A DNA stretch of 64,000 nucleotides from JANQLU01 sp964434955 (GTDB lineage Bacteria; Planctomycetota; Planctomycetia; Pirellulales; Pirellulaceae): NCBI GenBank assembly GCA_964434955.1, contig CAYSXI010000005.1, forward strand, positions 1-64,000, read 5' to 3'. The notes under the pieces are model-generated. The model saw nothing but the letters and a program-made list of their open reading frames with translations, was not told the DNA's origin and made no database searches. Numbering within the stretch: position 1 is the stretch's first letter; the number at the start of each line of letters is the position of its first letter. A program made the translations under genes and the position numbers. Shown piece after piece: positions 1 to 8,364 of the stretch.

Positions 1-25
1 AAGACTTGGCGTTGGGGAACGCACA

Positions 26-394
26 ATGAAAGCGGCGGTTGCAGATCAAAGACCACAGGAAATCAAGCCGATTTTGATTGCCTTGATGGGGATCAATGGC
101 TTGGTCGTTTTCTTTCTTTACCAGCGTTTTGAGCAAACGGCTTCGATCGTCCGCCAGCTATTGCGCGGCGAAGAGATGTCAATTTTTACACGGCTTCCGA
201 TCTTCATCCCGGCGATCATTTTGATCGCGACTGGTTTTTACTTGTCAGTTTCCATTTTCCAGTATGGAAATTCTCTTCAGAAAAACGTGGCGTCCGCACT
301 TGTGCTGGTCATGCTGATCGTTTCATTCTACGTCTGTTTTGTCGTTTTCTTGCCGGCGATCGAGTTGCAATCCTTCGACCGCAACATGATGTAG
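26..394 (+). CDS. Small integral membrane protein, possibly 5'-truncated
   Basis: A 122-residue protein with three hydrophobic stretches (about residues 15-33, 57-78 and 88-112), so probably a three-helix inner-membrane protein with short loops. I do not recognise a family. The reading frame stays open upstream to the left edge of the window, so the gene may begin outside it; the ATG at 26 has only a loose purine-rich stretch (GGGGAA) before it. It stops just before a long non-coding stretch with dispersed repeats, so nothing in the context suggests a function. Confidence 0.5.
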   Translation: MKAAVADQRPQEIKPILIALMGINGLVVFFLYQRFEQTASIVRQLLRGEEMSIFTRLPIFIPAIILIATGFYLSVSIFQYGNSLQKNVASALVLVMLIVSFYVCFVVFLPAIELQSFDRNMM

Positions 395-1091
395 TGGTCA
401 AAGCCAAGTAAAACACAGCGCACAGGGTAAGTTCCAAACGCGATAATTCTCGGACCTTGTTGAATACCGTGCCTCAAGGACCCAACATCAATCGCGAGCC
501 TACAGGGAAAGAAAACATACAAGCACGAGGCGCAAGCGAGTGGTTCGTCAGCCAATCAAAGCAGGGAGAACGAAGCGGCAACGAGTTCACAAAGAAGAAG
601 GACGTGGGGACTTCCAAAGGAACACACAAGAAACGAAGAAGCCGATGAATTCTGCGGGCCTCAATACAAACACGAGGCGCAAGCGAGTGGTTCCTCAACA
701 CCAACCCCTGCAAGCACGAAGCGCGAGCCAGTGGATTCGGAAACCGGGGAATTTACAAACCGGTTTACATCCTCAACGCGAGCGTGAGCATGTCACCGCC
801 CGCGATGGTGTTGAATCACCTTCGTTTGCGCAACGCATTGCGTGAACGATGCATTCCGATGCCACCAACAAAAGCCTCCCCTTTGCGAACGGAAACTTCA
901 CGAAATGAAACCGCTGTGGAAATAATACAAGCACGAAGCGCAAGCGAGTGGTTCCTCAACATCAACCGATACAAGCACGAAGCGCAAGCGAGTGAATCCT
1001 AGCCGGGATAACAGAGTCACAGAGAGCTCGGAAAGCTTGCGCCAGCAAAAAGTACGAACGCCCCGTTAGCTGGCTTCAGCCAAAAACTTTT
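395..1091. other. Intergenic region carrying a cluster of dispersed repeats
   Basis: About 700 bases between the membrane protein and the minus-strand secreted protein. I see no convincing gene: short open frames exist on both strands, but they are low-complexity and created by the repeat units listed separately. The stretch before 1092, where the minus-strand gene ends, holds no clear rho-independent terminator; the best hairpin there has only about five pairs and no T-run. Confidence 0.6.
519..1000 (+). repeat. Five copies of a KHEAQASEW-type dispersed repeat
   Basis: Five related units of about 28-35 bases occur at roughly 519-550, 665-700, 711-740, 926-960 and 971-1000. All share a core close to AAGCACGAAGCGCAAGCGAG followed by TGG or TGA. 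Three (519, 665, 926) continue as TGGTTC, and two of those go on to CTCAAC. In one frame the units read KHEAQASEW, in another ARSASEWF. Spacing is irregular, so this is neither a CRISPR array nor a simple tandem repeat. Similar peptide strings recur in small predicted proteins of marine planctomycetes (from memory), which suggests a mobile or spreading repeat family rather than a gene. Confidence 0.75.
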
Positions 1092-1679
1092 CTACCAGCA
1101 ATACAGCGAAGGATCGTTGTATCTTTGCAGAGGATAGTAGTTGAGGCTCCGGTAGGGGTATCGAACCGCGCGGCCGGGGAAAGCGTTCACGTCGAACAGG
1201 AACCGGGCGGCCGAGATGGATGGTTGCCAGACACCGCGGTGGTATCCAAAACGCTCCAGGCAACGATCCTCGAAGTAGAGATGACGATGGCAGATATCCG
1301 GGACTTGCCAGACCATGGTCGAGTCGGCCCAGCTCGATCGAGGAATTTCGTTTTTGACCGGAGGAGCAACGGCTTTTGGCCGGTCGAATTCTTTGCTTTG
1401 TTTCAACTTGGTTGAACCATTGGCCGTCAATTCCTGGATGGGGCGCAAGTAGTTTTCGATCGTCTGCTTCTTGTCATCCTGGGATGTCGTTTTCGCTTGA
1501 TCTTGCAGATCACTGATCAAGAACTGTTGGCCTTGATCGCTGATCACCCCTGCATTCGATTTGACCGGCACAACCGGAACAATCGGATAAACCCGATCTT
1601 GGTTCTGTGCAAATGCGTTTCCATTCATTGAGATCGCGGCGATAGCCAGCGAGAGCGTTAAAGCGAATCGTTTGTTCAT
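1092..1679 (-). CDS. Secreted planctomycete-type hypothetical protein
   Basis: A 195-residue protein with a Sec signal peptide (MNKRFALTLSLAIAAIS, then an AFAQ cleavage region near residue 25). The middle is charged and low in complexity. The last 70 residues hold a recognisable block: CHRHLYFEDRCLERFGYHRG, then QPSISAARFLFD and an aromatic-rich tail (YPYRSLNYYPLQRY). I associate this pattern (H-LYFED-x-LER-x-GY) with a family of secreted planctomycete proteins of unknown function. The start ATG at 1679 gives a normal signal peptide. The cysteines could form a disulfide. No function can be given. Confidence 0.7.
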   Translation of the reverse strand: MNKRFALTLSLAIAAISMNGNAFAQNQDRVYPIVPVVPVKSNAGVISDQGQQFLISDLQDQAKTTSQDDKKQTIENYLRPIQELTANGSTKLKQSKEFDRPKAVAPPVKNEIPRSSWADSTMVWQVPDICHRHLYFEDRCLERFGYHRGVWQPSISAARFLFDVNAFPGRAVRYPYRSLNYYPLQRYNDPSLYCW

Positions 1680-1881
1680 GGAATCCGTCTCCGGTACTTG
1701 CTTACGATAAGTTCGTTCGGCATGAAAAAGTCAGAATTCCAAGTGTTTTTGATGTTTCGGAAATTGCCTGCGGCGCAAGAACTGGCGGATTGTCAAAGTT
1801 TGCTGAAAGTTTTGGTTTTCCAGTGCCTTTTGACTAAAATGGATCCTTATTCTCCTTGGTTTCAGCCGCTTTGGTCTTATC

Positions 1882-4800
1882 ATGATTCCCTTCTTTCGGC
1901 GCAACAAAAAAAACTTGCCTTCTGCGCAAAAGTCGTCTTCCCATGTTGACTTTGGTTACACGCAGCTTGAAAAGCGGCAGGTGCTGAACGCAGATTTTCT
2001 GTTCGATGGGTTTTCACTTCAACTCAACAACTTTGTCGACTCCAACGCATTGGATCCCGACAACGTTACCATCACTCGCGCAGGCAATGATTACATATTC
2101 ACTTTGGGTGATGGCGTTTGGTCGGGAATGGATACATCCGGCGGAATGGGCGCGAGCATTGCTGGCTTGGGGACCAATACACTGACGGTGACCGATGCGG
2201 GCGGAGATCTTGTATCGATCGTTATGACCGATGACACCGCCGACACCTTCGATGTCGAATTTGGAAGCTTTTCGTTCAATGGCAACTTCGACATTAACGC
2301 TGGAAACGGAACGTTTGGGAACTTGACTCAAACGGCCGGCATTCAGATGACGGATCTATCGTTCAACGTGGATACAGCTACGCTCAATAACGCGGCCAAT
2401 GATTTCGACACGTTGGCCGGAACAAGCAACAACGATACATCGATCTCCGATGTCGACGATATTACCAACTTGAATTTGACCTCAACCAACGGGAACTTGA
2501 CGGTCAATGCGGGAGGCGGCGTATCGATCACCGGAATCGACGCACAGTCAGGCAACCTGGACATCACCGCCAATGGCCTGATTACCGATGGCGGTGCAGG
2601 GTCCCTATTGGTTGCCGGAACAACGGCATTGAATGCCGGGGGCAACGACATTTCTTTAACGAGTGTTACCAACGATTTTGACACGGACAACAGCGGTGAC
2701 GCGGTAACCATCACCAATGCCAACAATGTCACCATTGATGACGCCAATTCAATCATCTTTGGAAATGTTGCCGCGAATGACCTTTCGGTTGACGCGGGAG
2801 GAAACGTTGATTTCCAGGGGACGGTTAACGCGAACAGTCTTGATGTCAACACACTCGTCAACGGTGGAGCCGGCGGCAACGTGACCGACACCGGACTGGG
2901 TGAGCTCAACGTTACCAACAATGCTAACTTCGTGGTCGGCGCGGGCGATGTCAATCTTGACACCGCGGCCGTGCACAACTTTGGGACCATTAGTTTCACT
3001 TCAACGGGCAGTGTGACGATCGTTGAAGCTGACAACACGGAAGTCACCGGGAACAACACCGCGGGAACGCTGAATCTGAATTCAGCGGGTTCGATCACCG
3101 ACGCAGCCAACACCAGCATCGTCGTCACCGGTCAAGCGACCTTTACGGCCGCCAATCAAATCACGTTGAACGACAATGCAGGCGACACGCTGAATGTCGC
3201 CAACCGGGTAATTTCCAGCGGGACTTCGATCACGATTGGGGGTGCCGGGACGTTTTTGGCCGGTGCTTTGAATTTCAATTCGGCCGGTGCCGTCAACATT
3301 CAGGAGGACAGCGCAACCTTTCTTGATGGAAACAACACGGCCAACTCGCTTGTCCTGAATTCGACGTCATTGATTTCGAATTTGGCCAACACTTCGCTGA
3401 TTGTGACCAACGACGCGACGTTCAATGCGGGCGCTGCGATTAACTTGTTGGGCAACGCAGGAGATGTTCTGAATGTTGGCGGAAAAGCCGCCTTCAGCGG
3501 TGCTTCCATTACGGTGGGACCCGCCGGCACTTTTACGGCAGCTTCGATTAATTTCAATTCGGCCGGCGCGGTGGCAATTCAGGAAGACGACTCGACTGAA
3601 ATTTGTTTGGCGAACACGGCTGGAAGTTTGGACCTCAATTCCGCCGGCACGATTACGGATCAAGCTGGCGCGACTGTCAATGTCACCAACGATGCAGCGT
3701 TTACCGCCAATGGCGCGATTACTTTGACAGAAGCCGTTGGAAACGTTCTGTCAGTCGGCGGAAAAGCCGCCTTCACCGGCACCACGATCACGATTGGCCC
3801 GGCGGGACAGTTTACGGCCGGCTCGCTGAATTTCAATTCCGCTGGTGCGGTAACGATACAAGAAGACGACGCAACGATCATTTGCGACATGAACACGTCC
3901 GGGACGTTGAACTTGACTTCGGCCGGGTCGATCACCGACGCCGCGAACACAAGCATCGTCGTTAACGGTCAAGCCAACCTCACGGCGACCAATGGCATCA
4001 CGCTGAACGACAACGCTGGCGACACCTTGAACGTTGCGAATCGTGTCATTGCCAATGGGACATCGATATCGATTGGCGGCGCAGGGACTTTCTTTGCCGG
4101 CGCGTTGAACTTTAATTCCGGCGGTGCCGTTAATATCCAAGAAGACAACGACTCCTTCATCGATGGTAACAACACCGCAGGTTCACTGGCGCTTTCGTCA
4201 GCCGGCAATATTTCCAACCTGGCAAATGTTTCGGTCGTCGTCACCAACGACGCAACCTTCAACGCGACTGGAATTGTCAACTTGCTTGGGAACGCTGGCG
4301 ATGTGCTGAACGTCGGCGGAAAAGCAGCATTCTCGGGGATTTCGGTTACCGTCGGTCCTGCTGGAATGTTCACGGCCGGCACGTTGAATTTCAACTCGGC
4401 GGGTGCTGTTTCGATTCAAGAAGATGATGCGACCGAGATTTGCCTGGCCAATACGGCCGGAAGTCTCGACCTCGATTCTGCTGGTGCGATTACGGATCAA
4501 GCCGGTGCGACGATAGCAGTTACGAACCTCGCGGACTTTAACGGCACCTCGATCAATTTGAATAACGCGGCTTCGCATGCGTTTGGAACGTTGACATTCA
4601 ATTCGGCCGGGAATGTGACGATCATTGAAAACGATGCGATGGATATCATTGGTAACAATACCGCGAATGATCTCGCGTTGACTTCAGGCGGAAACATGTC
4701 CGATGGTGGTGCTGGCACAATCACCGTCGTTGGGACAACCTCTCTCGATGCGGGCGGCAATGACATTTCATTGACGAGCGTGACCAACGATTTCGATTCA

Positions 4801-7800
4801 GACAATAGTGGCGATACGGTTTCCGTTTCCAACGCAAACAATGTTTCGATCGATGATGCCAATTCCATTCGATTCGGCGCTTTTAACGCGTCGGGCAATG
4901 TCGACATTGACACCGAAGGCTTTGTTTCGTTTCAAGGCAACGCGGTGATTGGTGGCAACTTGGATGTCGATACCGATCGAAACAATGACAGCACGGGTGG
5001 AATCATCACCGATTTTGTCGGGGGTCAATTGACCGTTACCGGAACCTCGACTTTTGACGCCGGAACAGCACACAGCATCACCCTGATCAACGCCAACAAC
5101 GATTTCATGGGCGCCGTTTCGGTAACCCAGGCAGATGACGTATTTATCGATGACACAAACGCACTCATCTTTGGAAACGTCAACGCGGATGTATTTTCGA
5201 TCGACGCCGGTGGAAATGTTGATTTCCAGGGGACGGTGAATGCGAACACCTTGGATGTCAACACCTTGATCAACGGTGGAACCGGTGGCAACGTGACCGA
5301 TACGGGAACGGACGAGCTCAATATCACCAACAATGCAAGTTTTGTCGTCGGTACCGGAGACGTCGTCCTCGACAACGCGGGCGTTCACAATTTTGGTTCG
5401 ATCACCTTTACGTCGACTGGCAATGTCACGATTGTCGAAGCGGACGACATGTTGCTGGAGGGCGCGAATACCGCGAACAACGCAACGCTGACATCAGCAG
5501 GAAATATCAGCGATGGCGCGAATGCGGATCTGGTCACAACCAACAATGCAACATTCAATGCAACCGGCAACGTGAACCTGGCCGATGATGCCGGTAACAC
5601 CTTGAACGTGGGTGGCAAAGCGTCATTCGCAGGTGCAACGATCACCGTGGGTCCTGCCGGCAACTTTACGGCAGGCACGCTTAATTTCAATTCGATTGGC
5701 GCCGTCAACATTCAGGAAGATGACGCGACCGTCATTTGCGACAACAATTCCGCGGGAGTTCTGGTTATCAATTCGGGCGGATCGATCACCGATCAAGCCA
5801 ACACCGACATTGTCGTGAATGGAACGGCTAATCTAAATTCGCCTGGAGCGATCAATCTGAACGACAGTGCTGGTGATCTGCTGAACATCACGAACAAACT
5901 GACGATTAACGGATCGTCCATCAACATTGGTGGAACCGGAACTTTCTTTGCGGGTGAGCTGAATTTCAACTCCGCCGGCGCCGTTACGATCCAAGAAGAC
6001 AACGACATGATCGTCTGCGGCAACAACACGGCGAACAGCCTGAATCTGTCATCAACCGGTGCATTAAGCGAACAGGGCAACACGAGTATTGTTGTGACGA
6101 ATGACGCCACCTTTGCGGCTGGCGGAGCCGTCAACTTGTTGGACAACGCCGCGGACGTACTGAGTGTTGGTGGTAAGGCGGCGTTTGCGGGTTCGACGAT
6201 TACCGTTGGTCCTGCCGGCATGTTCACTGCGGGCACATTGAATTTCAACTCCGCCGGTGCCGTTGCAATTCAGGAAGACAATGCCACGGTTATTTGCGAT
6301 ACAAATACGGCCGGTTCCTTGAACCTGACGACCAACGGTTCGATTACCAACCTGGCAAACACATCGGTGACCGTAGCTGGAACCGCTGACTTGATTGCGG
6401 GAACGCCCAACGGGCTGTCACCGTCTGGCAGCAACAATGAATTTGATATCATTCTTGGCAACCAGGCGAATGATGTATTTAACATCAATACGATCGAAGT
6501 CAACGCGTTCCGAGCATCAATACAGCTGGACGCTGACGTATTTGTTTCGAATACCTTTGTCGGGCAATTTGCCGGTGGGCAATTCAACAACGGTTCGCTG
6601 ATCCTGTCTTCCACCGGCTTTATTCAACAAGTTAATGGAACCACGATTCGCGTTGACCAGGCCGGCTTCGTTTCGGGTGAACACATTTTCCTTGGCAATA
6701 CGGTGATCGATCGCGTTGCGGCAAATGCGTTTGGATCGGTCGACGTCACCACGCTGACCGGCGTACCCAGCAACTTGCCGACCAGCATGGCAGATCCGTT
6801 TGCACCTCGATTTAACGGAATCGATGCCAACTACGGAATCGTCATCTCCAACCAGGGGGACCTGGTGGTTGGGGGCGTGACGGACGCCTTGGCCGTTCAA
6901 GGAACGATTCAGGGTTTCTTTGCAAACAATGGACATGTTTTCATCGAGACGGTCGCGGGAGGAACGCCGGGCGACCTCATATTCACCGGCCAGAATAGTG
7001 TGATTCAGGTCATGGCAAACGGAATCAATTTTGGTTTGGCGGGGAATGTCACCAACGGTCACGCCATCACGACGATTGCCGCAAATGATTTGACCATTGC
7101 CAATAACACGATGCTTTCGAGCGCGAGCGGAACCGTCACCGACATCAGCCCCTTTGTCACTCCGGAGGGAATGTTCTTCATGAACATTGTTCTGGAAGGT
7201 CCGTTCATGAATTTGTTCTTGCCAACTCCCGGCAACAACCCGACGACCCAGATTGTTGGGGCGGACAATACCCAACGGATAGGATTGGACATTGGGCGTG
7301 CTGGCGAACAGCACTTCTTGATTGAAGTTTTCTGGGCCGACGGAGTTACCGATGTATTTGACTTCAACGGCGTTCAGGGCCAGCAGTTTGTACAAGTTGC
7401 CCACGCATTCAATCCAGCTTTTTTGTTTGCCAACTTCGTTTTGCCGACCAACTTCTCGTTGTACAACGATCCGGGGATTAACCTGTTTGACCAGGCCGGC
7501 GCAAACAACATGAACATGACGGCGATCAATCTCAACACGAATTCCAACTTTGTTCTTGCATTTTCCCAGTCGATTCCCGTTGGGACGCTGGATGTTGCCG
7601 AGATCGAAATTGAGGAACTTGCCACAGTGGAGAGTTTCCCAGTCGAGGTCGATGCCGTACCGATTCCCGAATCGGAGACGTTTGAATTCGAAGAGTCGGC
7701 GGTTGTTGAGTTTGACGAGGTATCCAACGCGGAACTTTACTTTGTTGACGAAAACAACCAGGAGACTTTAGTTCGTCTGATTTCCGAAAACGAAACCGTG

Positions 7801-8322
7801 ACCCCGGATACGATTTCCAAGTGGAGAACAAAAGTCAATTCCGGATCCGAATTCCCACCGGGCAAGTATCGTTTGAAATGGACGGATAATGGTGTTCCAT
7901 TCTCAATCGAATTCACCAAGGACGTGAGTCAGGATCTGGATGAAGGCGACGGATTCTCGGCAAACGTTGATCTCGAATCAACAACCGAAATGATGTCTGC
8001 CGAAGAGTTTGCTGCCTGGCAACAGTTCCAGGAAAGCCAAATCGTGCTGCCGAACCAGGCGGAATCCTCGACCGTCACCCCGGCGGCTGATACACGTGAC
8101 TCCGATGCCGAATCGGAATTGGATTCGCATTCCAAATCCGGAACGGTTAGCAAACTTGGCGTCTCGGCCGGACTCATGGCGCTTGCCATGACCAAAGTCA
8201 AAAACTCGCGTGTTGGAAAACGCGAAGCCAAAGGCTCCTCTCAGGATGATGTTCCCAGGGAAACCCAGAGCGAAATTTCGTTCTCGAAACTCGCCCGGTC
8301 CCAAAGGAAGATCAAGAAGTAA
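1882..8322 (+). CDS. Giant repetitive surface protein (beta-helix adhesin-like) with LE-x-R N-terminal motif
   Basis: A 2146-residue protein. There is no classical signal peptide; a basic N-terminus leads to TQLEKRQVLNADF (about residues 27-41), which resembles the LE-P-R-x-LL type N-terminal sorting motif of giant planctomycete surface proteins. Residues of about 240-1530 are Asn/Thr/Gly/Ala-rich repeats typical of stacked beta-helix coils, with cores such as LNFNSAGAVTIQEDDAT and LNVGGKAAFSG. The C-terminal 300 residues are acidic and non-repetitive, with an Ig-like stretch near GKYRLKWTDNGVPF. The protein ends with a short hydrophobic segment (LGVSAGLMALAM) and a long Lys/Arg-rich tail. 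It is likely exported and cell-surface attached. The kinase gene begins 42 bases downstream; three HlyD-type genes and a TolC-type gene lie further on and are candidate exporters (inference). Confidence 0.8.
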   Translation: MIPFFRRNKKNLPSAQKSSSHVDFGYTQLEKRQVLNADFLFDGFSLQLNNFVDSNALDPDNVTITRAGNDYIFTLGDGVWSGMDTSGGMGASIAGLGTNTLTVTDAGGDLVSIVMTDDTADTFDVEFGSFSFNGNFDINAGNGTFGNLTQTAGIQMTDLSFNVDTATLNNAANDFDTLAGTSNNDTSISDVDDITNLNLTSTNGNLTVNAGGGVSITGIDAQSGNLDITANGLITDGGAGSLLVAGTTALNAGGNDISLTSVTNDFDTDNSGDAVTITNANNVTIDDANSIIFGNVAANDLSVDAGGNVDFQGTVNANSLDVNTLVNGGAGGNVTDTGLGELNVTNNANFVVGAGDVNLDTAAVHNFGTISFTSTGSVTIVEADNTEVTGNNTAGTLNLNSAGSITDAANTSIVVTGQATFTAANQITLNDNAGDTLNVANRVISSGTSITIGGAGTFLAGALNFNSAGAVNIQEDSATFLDGNNTANSLVLNSTSLISNLANTSLIVTNDATFNAGAAINLLGNAGDVLNVGGKAAFSGASITVGPAGTFTAASINFNSAGAVAIQEDDSTEICLANTAGSLDLNSAGTITDQAGATVNVTNDAAFTANGAITLTEAVGNVLSVGGKAAFTGTTITIGPAGQFTAGSLNFNSAGAVTIQEDDATIICDMNTSGTLNLTSAGSITDAANTSIVVNGQANLTATNGITLNDNAGDTLNVANRVIANGTSISIGGAGTFFAGALNFNSGGAVNIQEDNDSFIDGNNTAGSLALSSAGNISNLANVSVVVTNDATFNATGIVNLLGNAGDVLNVGGKAAFSGISVTVGPAGMFTAGTLNFNSAGAVSIQEDDATEICLANTAGSLDLDSAGAITDQAGATIAVTNLADFNGTSINLNNAASHAFGTLTFNSAGNVTIIENDAMDIIGNNTANDLALTSGGNMSDGGAGTITVVGTTSLDAGGNDISLTSVTNDFDSDNSGDTVSVSNANNVSIDDANSIRFGAFNASGNVDIDTEGFVSFQGNAVIGGNLDVDTDRNNDSTGGIITDFVGGQLTVTGTSTFDAGTAHSITLINANNDFMGAVSVTQADDVFIDDTNALIFGNVNADVFSIDAGGNVDFQGTVNANTLDVNTLINGGTGGNVTDTGTDELNITNNASFVVGTGDVVLDNAGVHNFGSITFTSTGNVTIVEADDMLLEGANTANNATLTSAGNISDGANADLVTTNNATFNATGNVNLADDAGNTLNVGGKASFAGATITVGPAGNFTAGTLNFNSIGAVNIQEDDATVICDNNSAGVLVINSGGSITDQANTDIVVNGTANLNSPGAINLNDSAGDLLNITNKLTINGSSINIGGTGTFFAGELNFNSAGAVTIQEDNDMIVCGNNTANSLNLSSTGALSEQGNTSIVVTNDATFAAGGAVNLLDNAADVLSVGGKAAFAGSTITVGPAGMFTAGTLNFNSAGAVAIQEDNATVICDTNTAGSLNLTTNGSITNLANTSVTVAGTADLIAGTPNGLSPSGSNNEFDIILGNQANDVFNINTIEVNAFRASIQLDADVFVSNTFVGQFAGGQFNNGSLILSSTGFIQQVNGTTIRVDQAGFVSGEHIFLGNTVIDRVAANAFGSVDVTTLTGVPSNLPTSMADPFAPRFNGIDANYGIVISNQGDLVVGGVTDALAVQGTIQGFFANNGHVFIETVAGGTPGDLIFTGQNSVIQVMANGINFGLAGNVTNGHAITTIAANDLTIANNTMLSSASGTVTDISPFVTPEGMFFMNIVLEGPFMNLFLPTPGNNPTTQIVGADNTQRIGLDIGRAGEQHFLIEVFWADGVTDVFDFNGVQGQQFVQVAHAFNPAFLFANFVLPTNFSLYNDPGINLFDQAGANNMNMTAINLNTNSNFVLAFSQSIPVGTLDVAEIEIEELATVESFPVEVDAVPIPESETFEFEESAVVEFDEVSNAELYFVDENNQETLVRLISENETVTPDTISKWRTKVNSGSEFPPGKYRLKWTDNGVPFSIEFTKDVSQDLDEGDGFSANVDLESTTEMMSAEEFAAWQQFQESQIVLPNQAESSTVTPAADTRDSDAESELDSHSKSGTVSKLGVSAGLMALAMTKVKNSRVGKREAKGSSQDDVPRETQSEISFSKLARSQRKIKK
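2992..6520 (+). repeat. Exact 279-bp (93-residue) coding repeats with higher-order structure
   Basis: The core AATTTCAATTC-like motif (NFNSAGAV) recurs at 2992, 3271, 3550, 3829, 4108 and 4387, and again at 5404, 5683, 5962 and 6241. Every step within each run is exactly 279 bases, so no indels have been tolerated. Unit types alternate in threes: a GNNTAGTL...SITDAANTS type, a GNNTANSL...ISNLANTS type and a LANTAGSL...ITDQAGA type repeat in the same order, giving an 837-bp super-period. Between the two runs, a block with DISLTSVTNDFD (2641 and 4756) and one with VDFQGTVNAN (2801 and 5213) are also duplicated. Units differ at many silent sites, so the duplications look old. Confidence 0.85.
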
Positions 8323-8364
8323 CTTTTCACTCGTCTCAGTCTCGCAATTTGAGCGGTCGACACC

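Noticed and set aside
519..1000. CRISPR array
   Set aside because: Units are irregularly spaced (15 to about 215 bases between starts of unlike lengths), cores differ, and no cas genes are present.
2014..7404. Many long minus-strand open frames opposite the giant protein gene (for example 2343-3128 and 6517-7404)
   Set aside because: They mirror the biased repetitive codons of the plus-strand gene, lack ribosome-binding sites and give no recognisable proteins.
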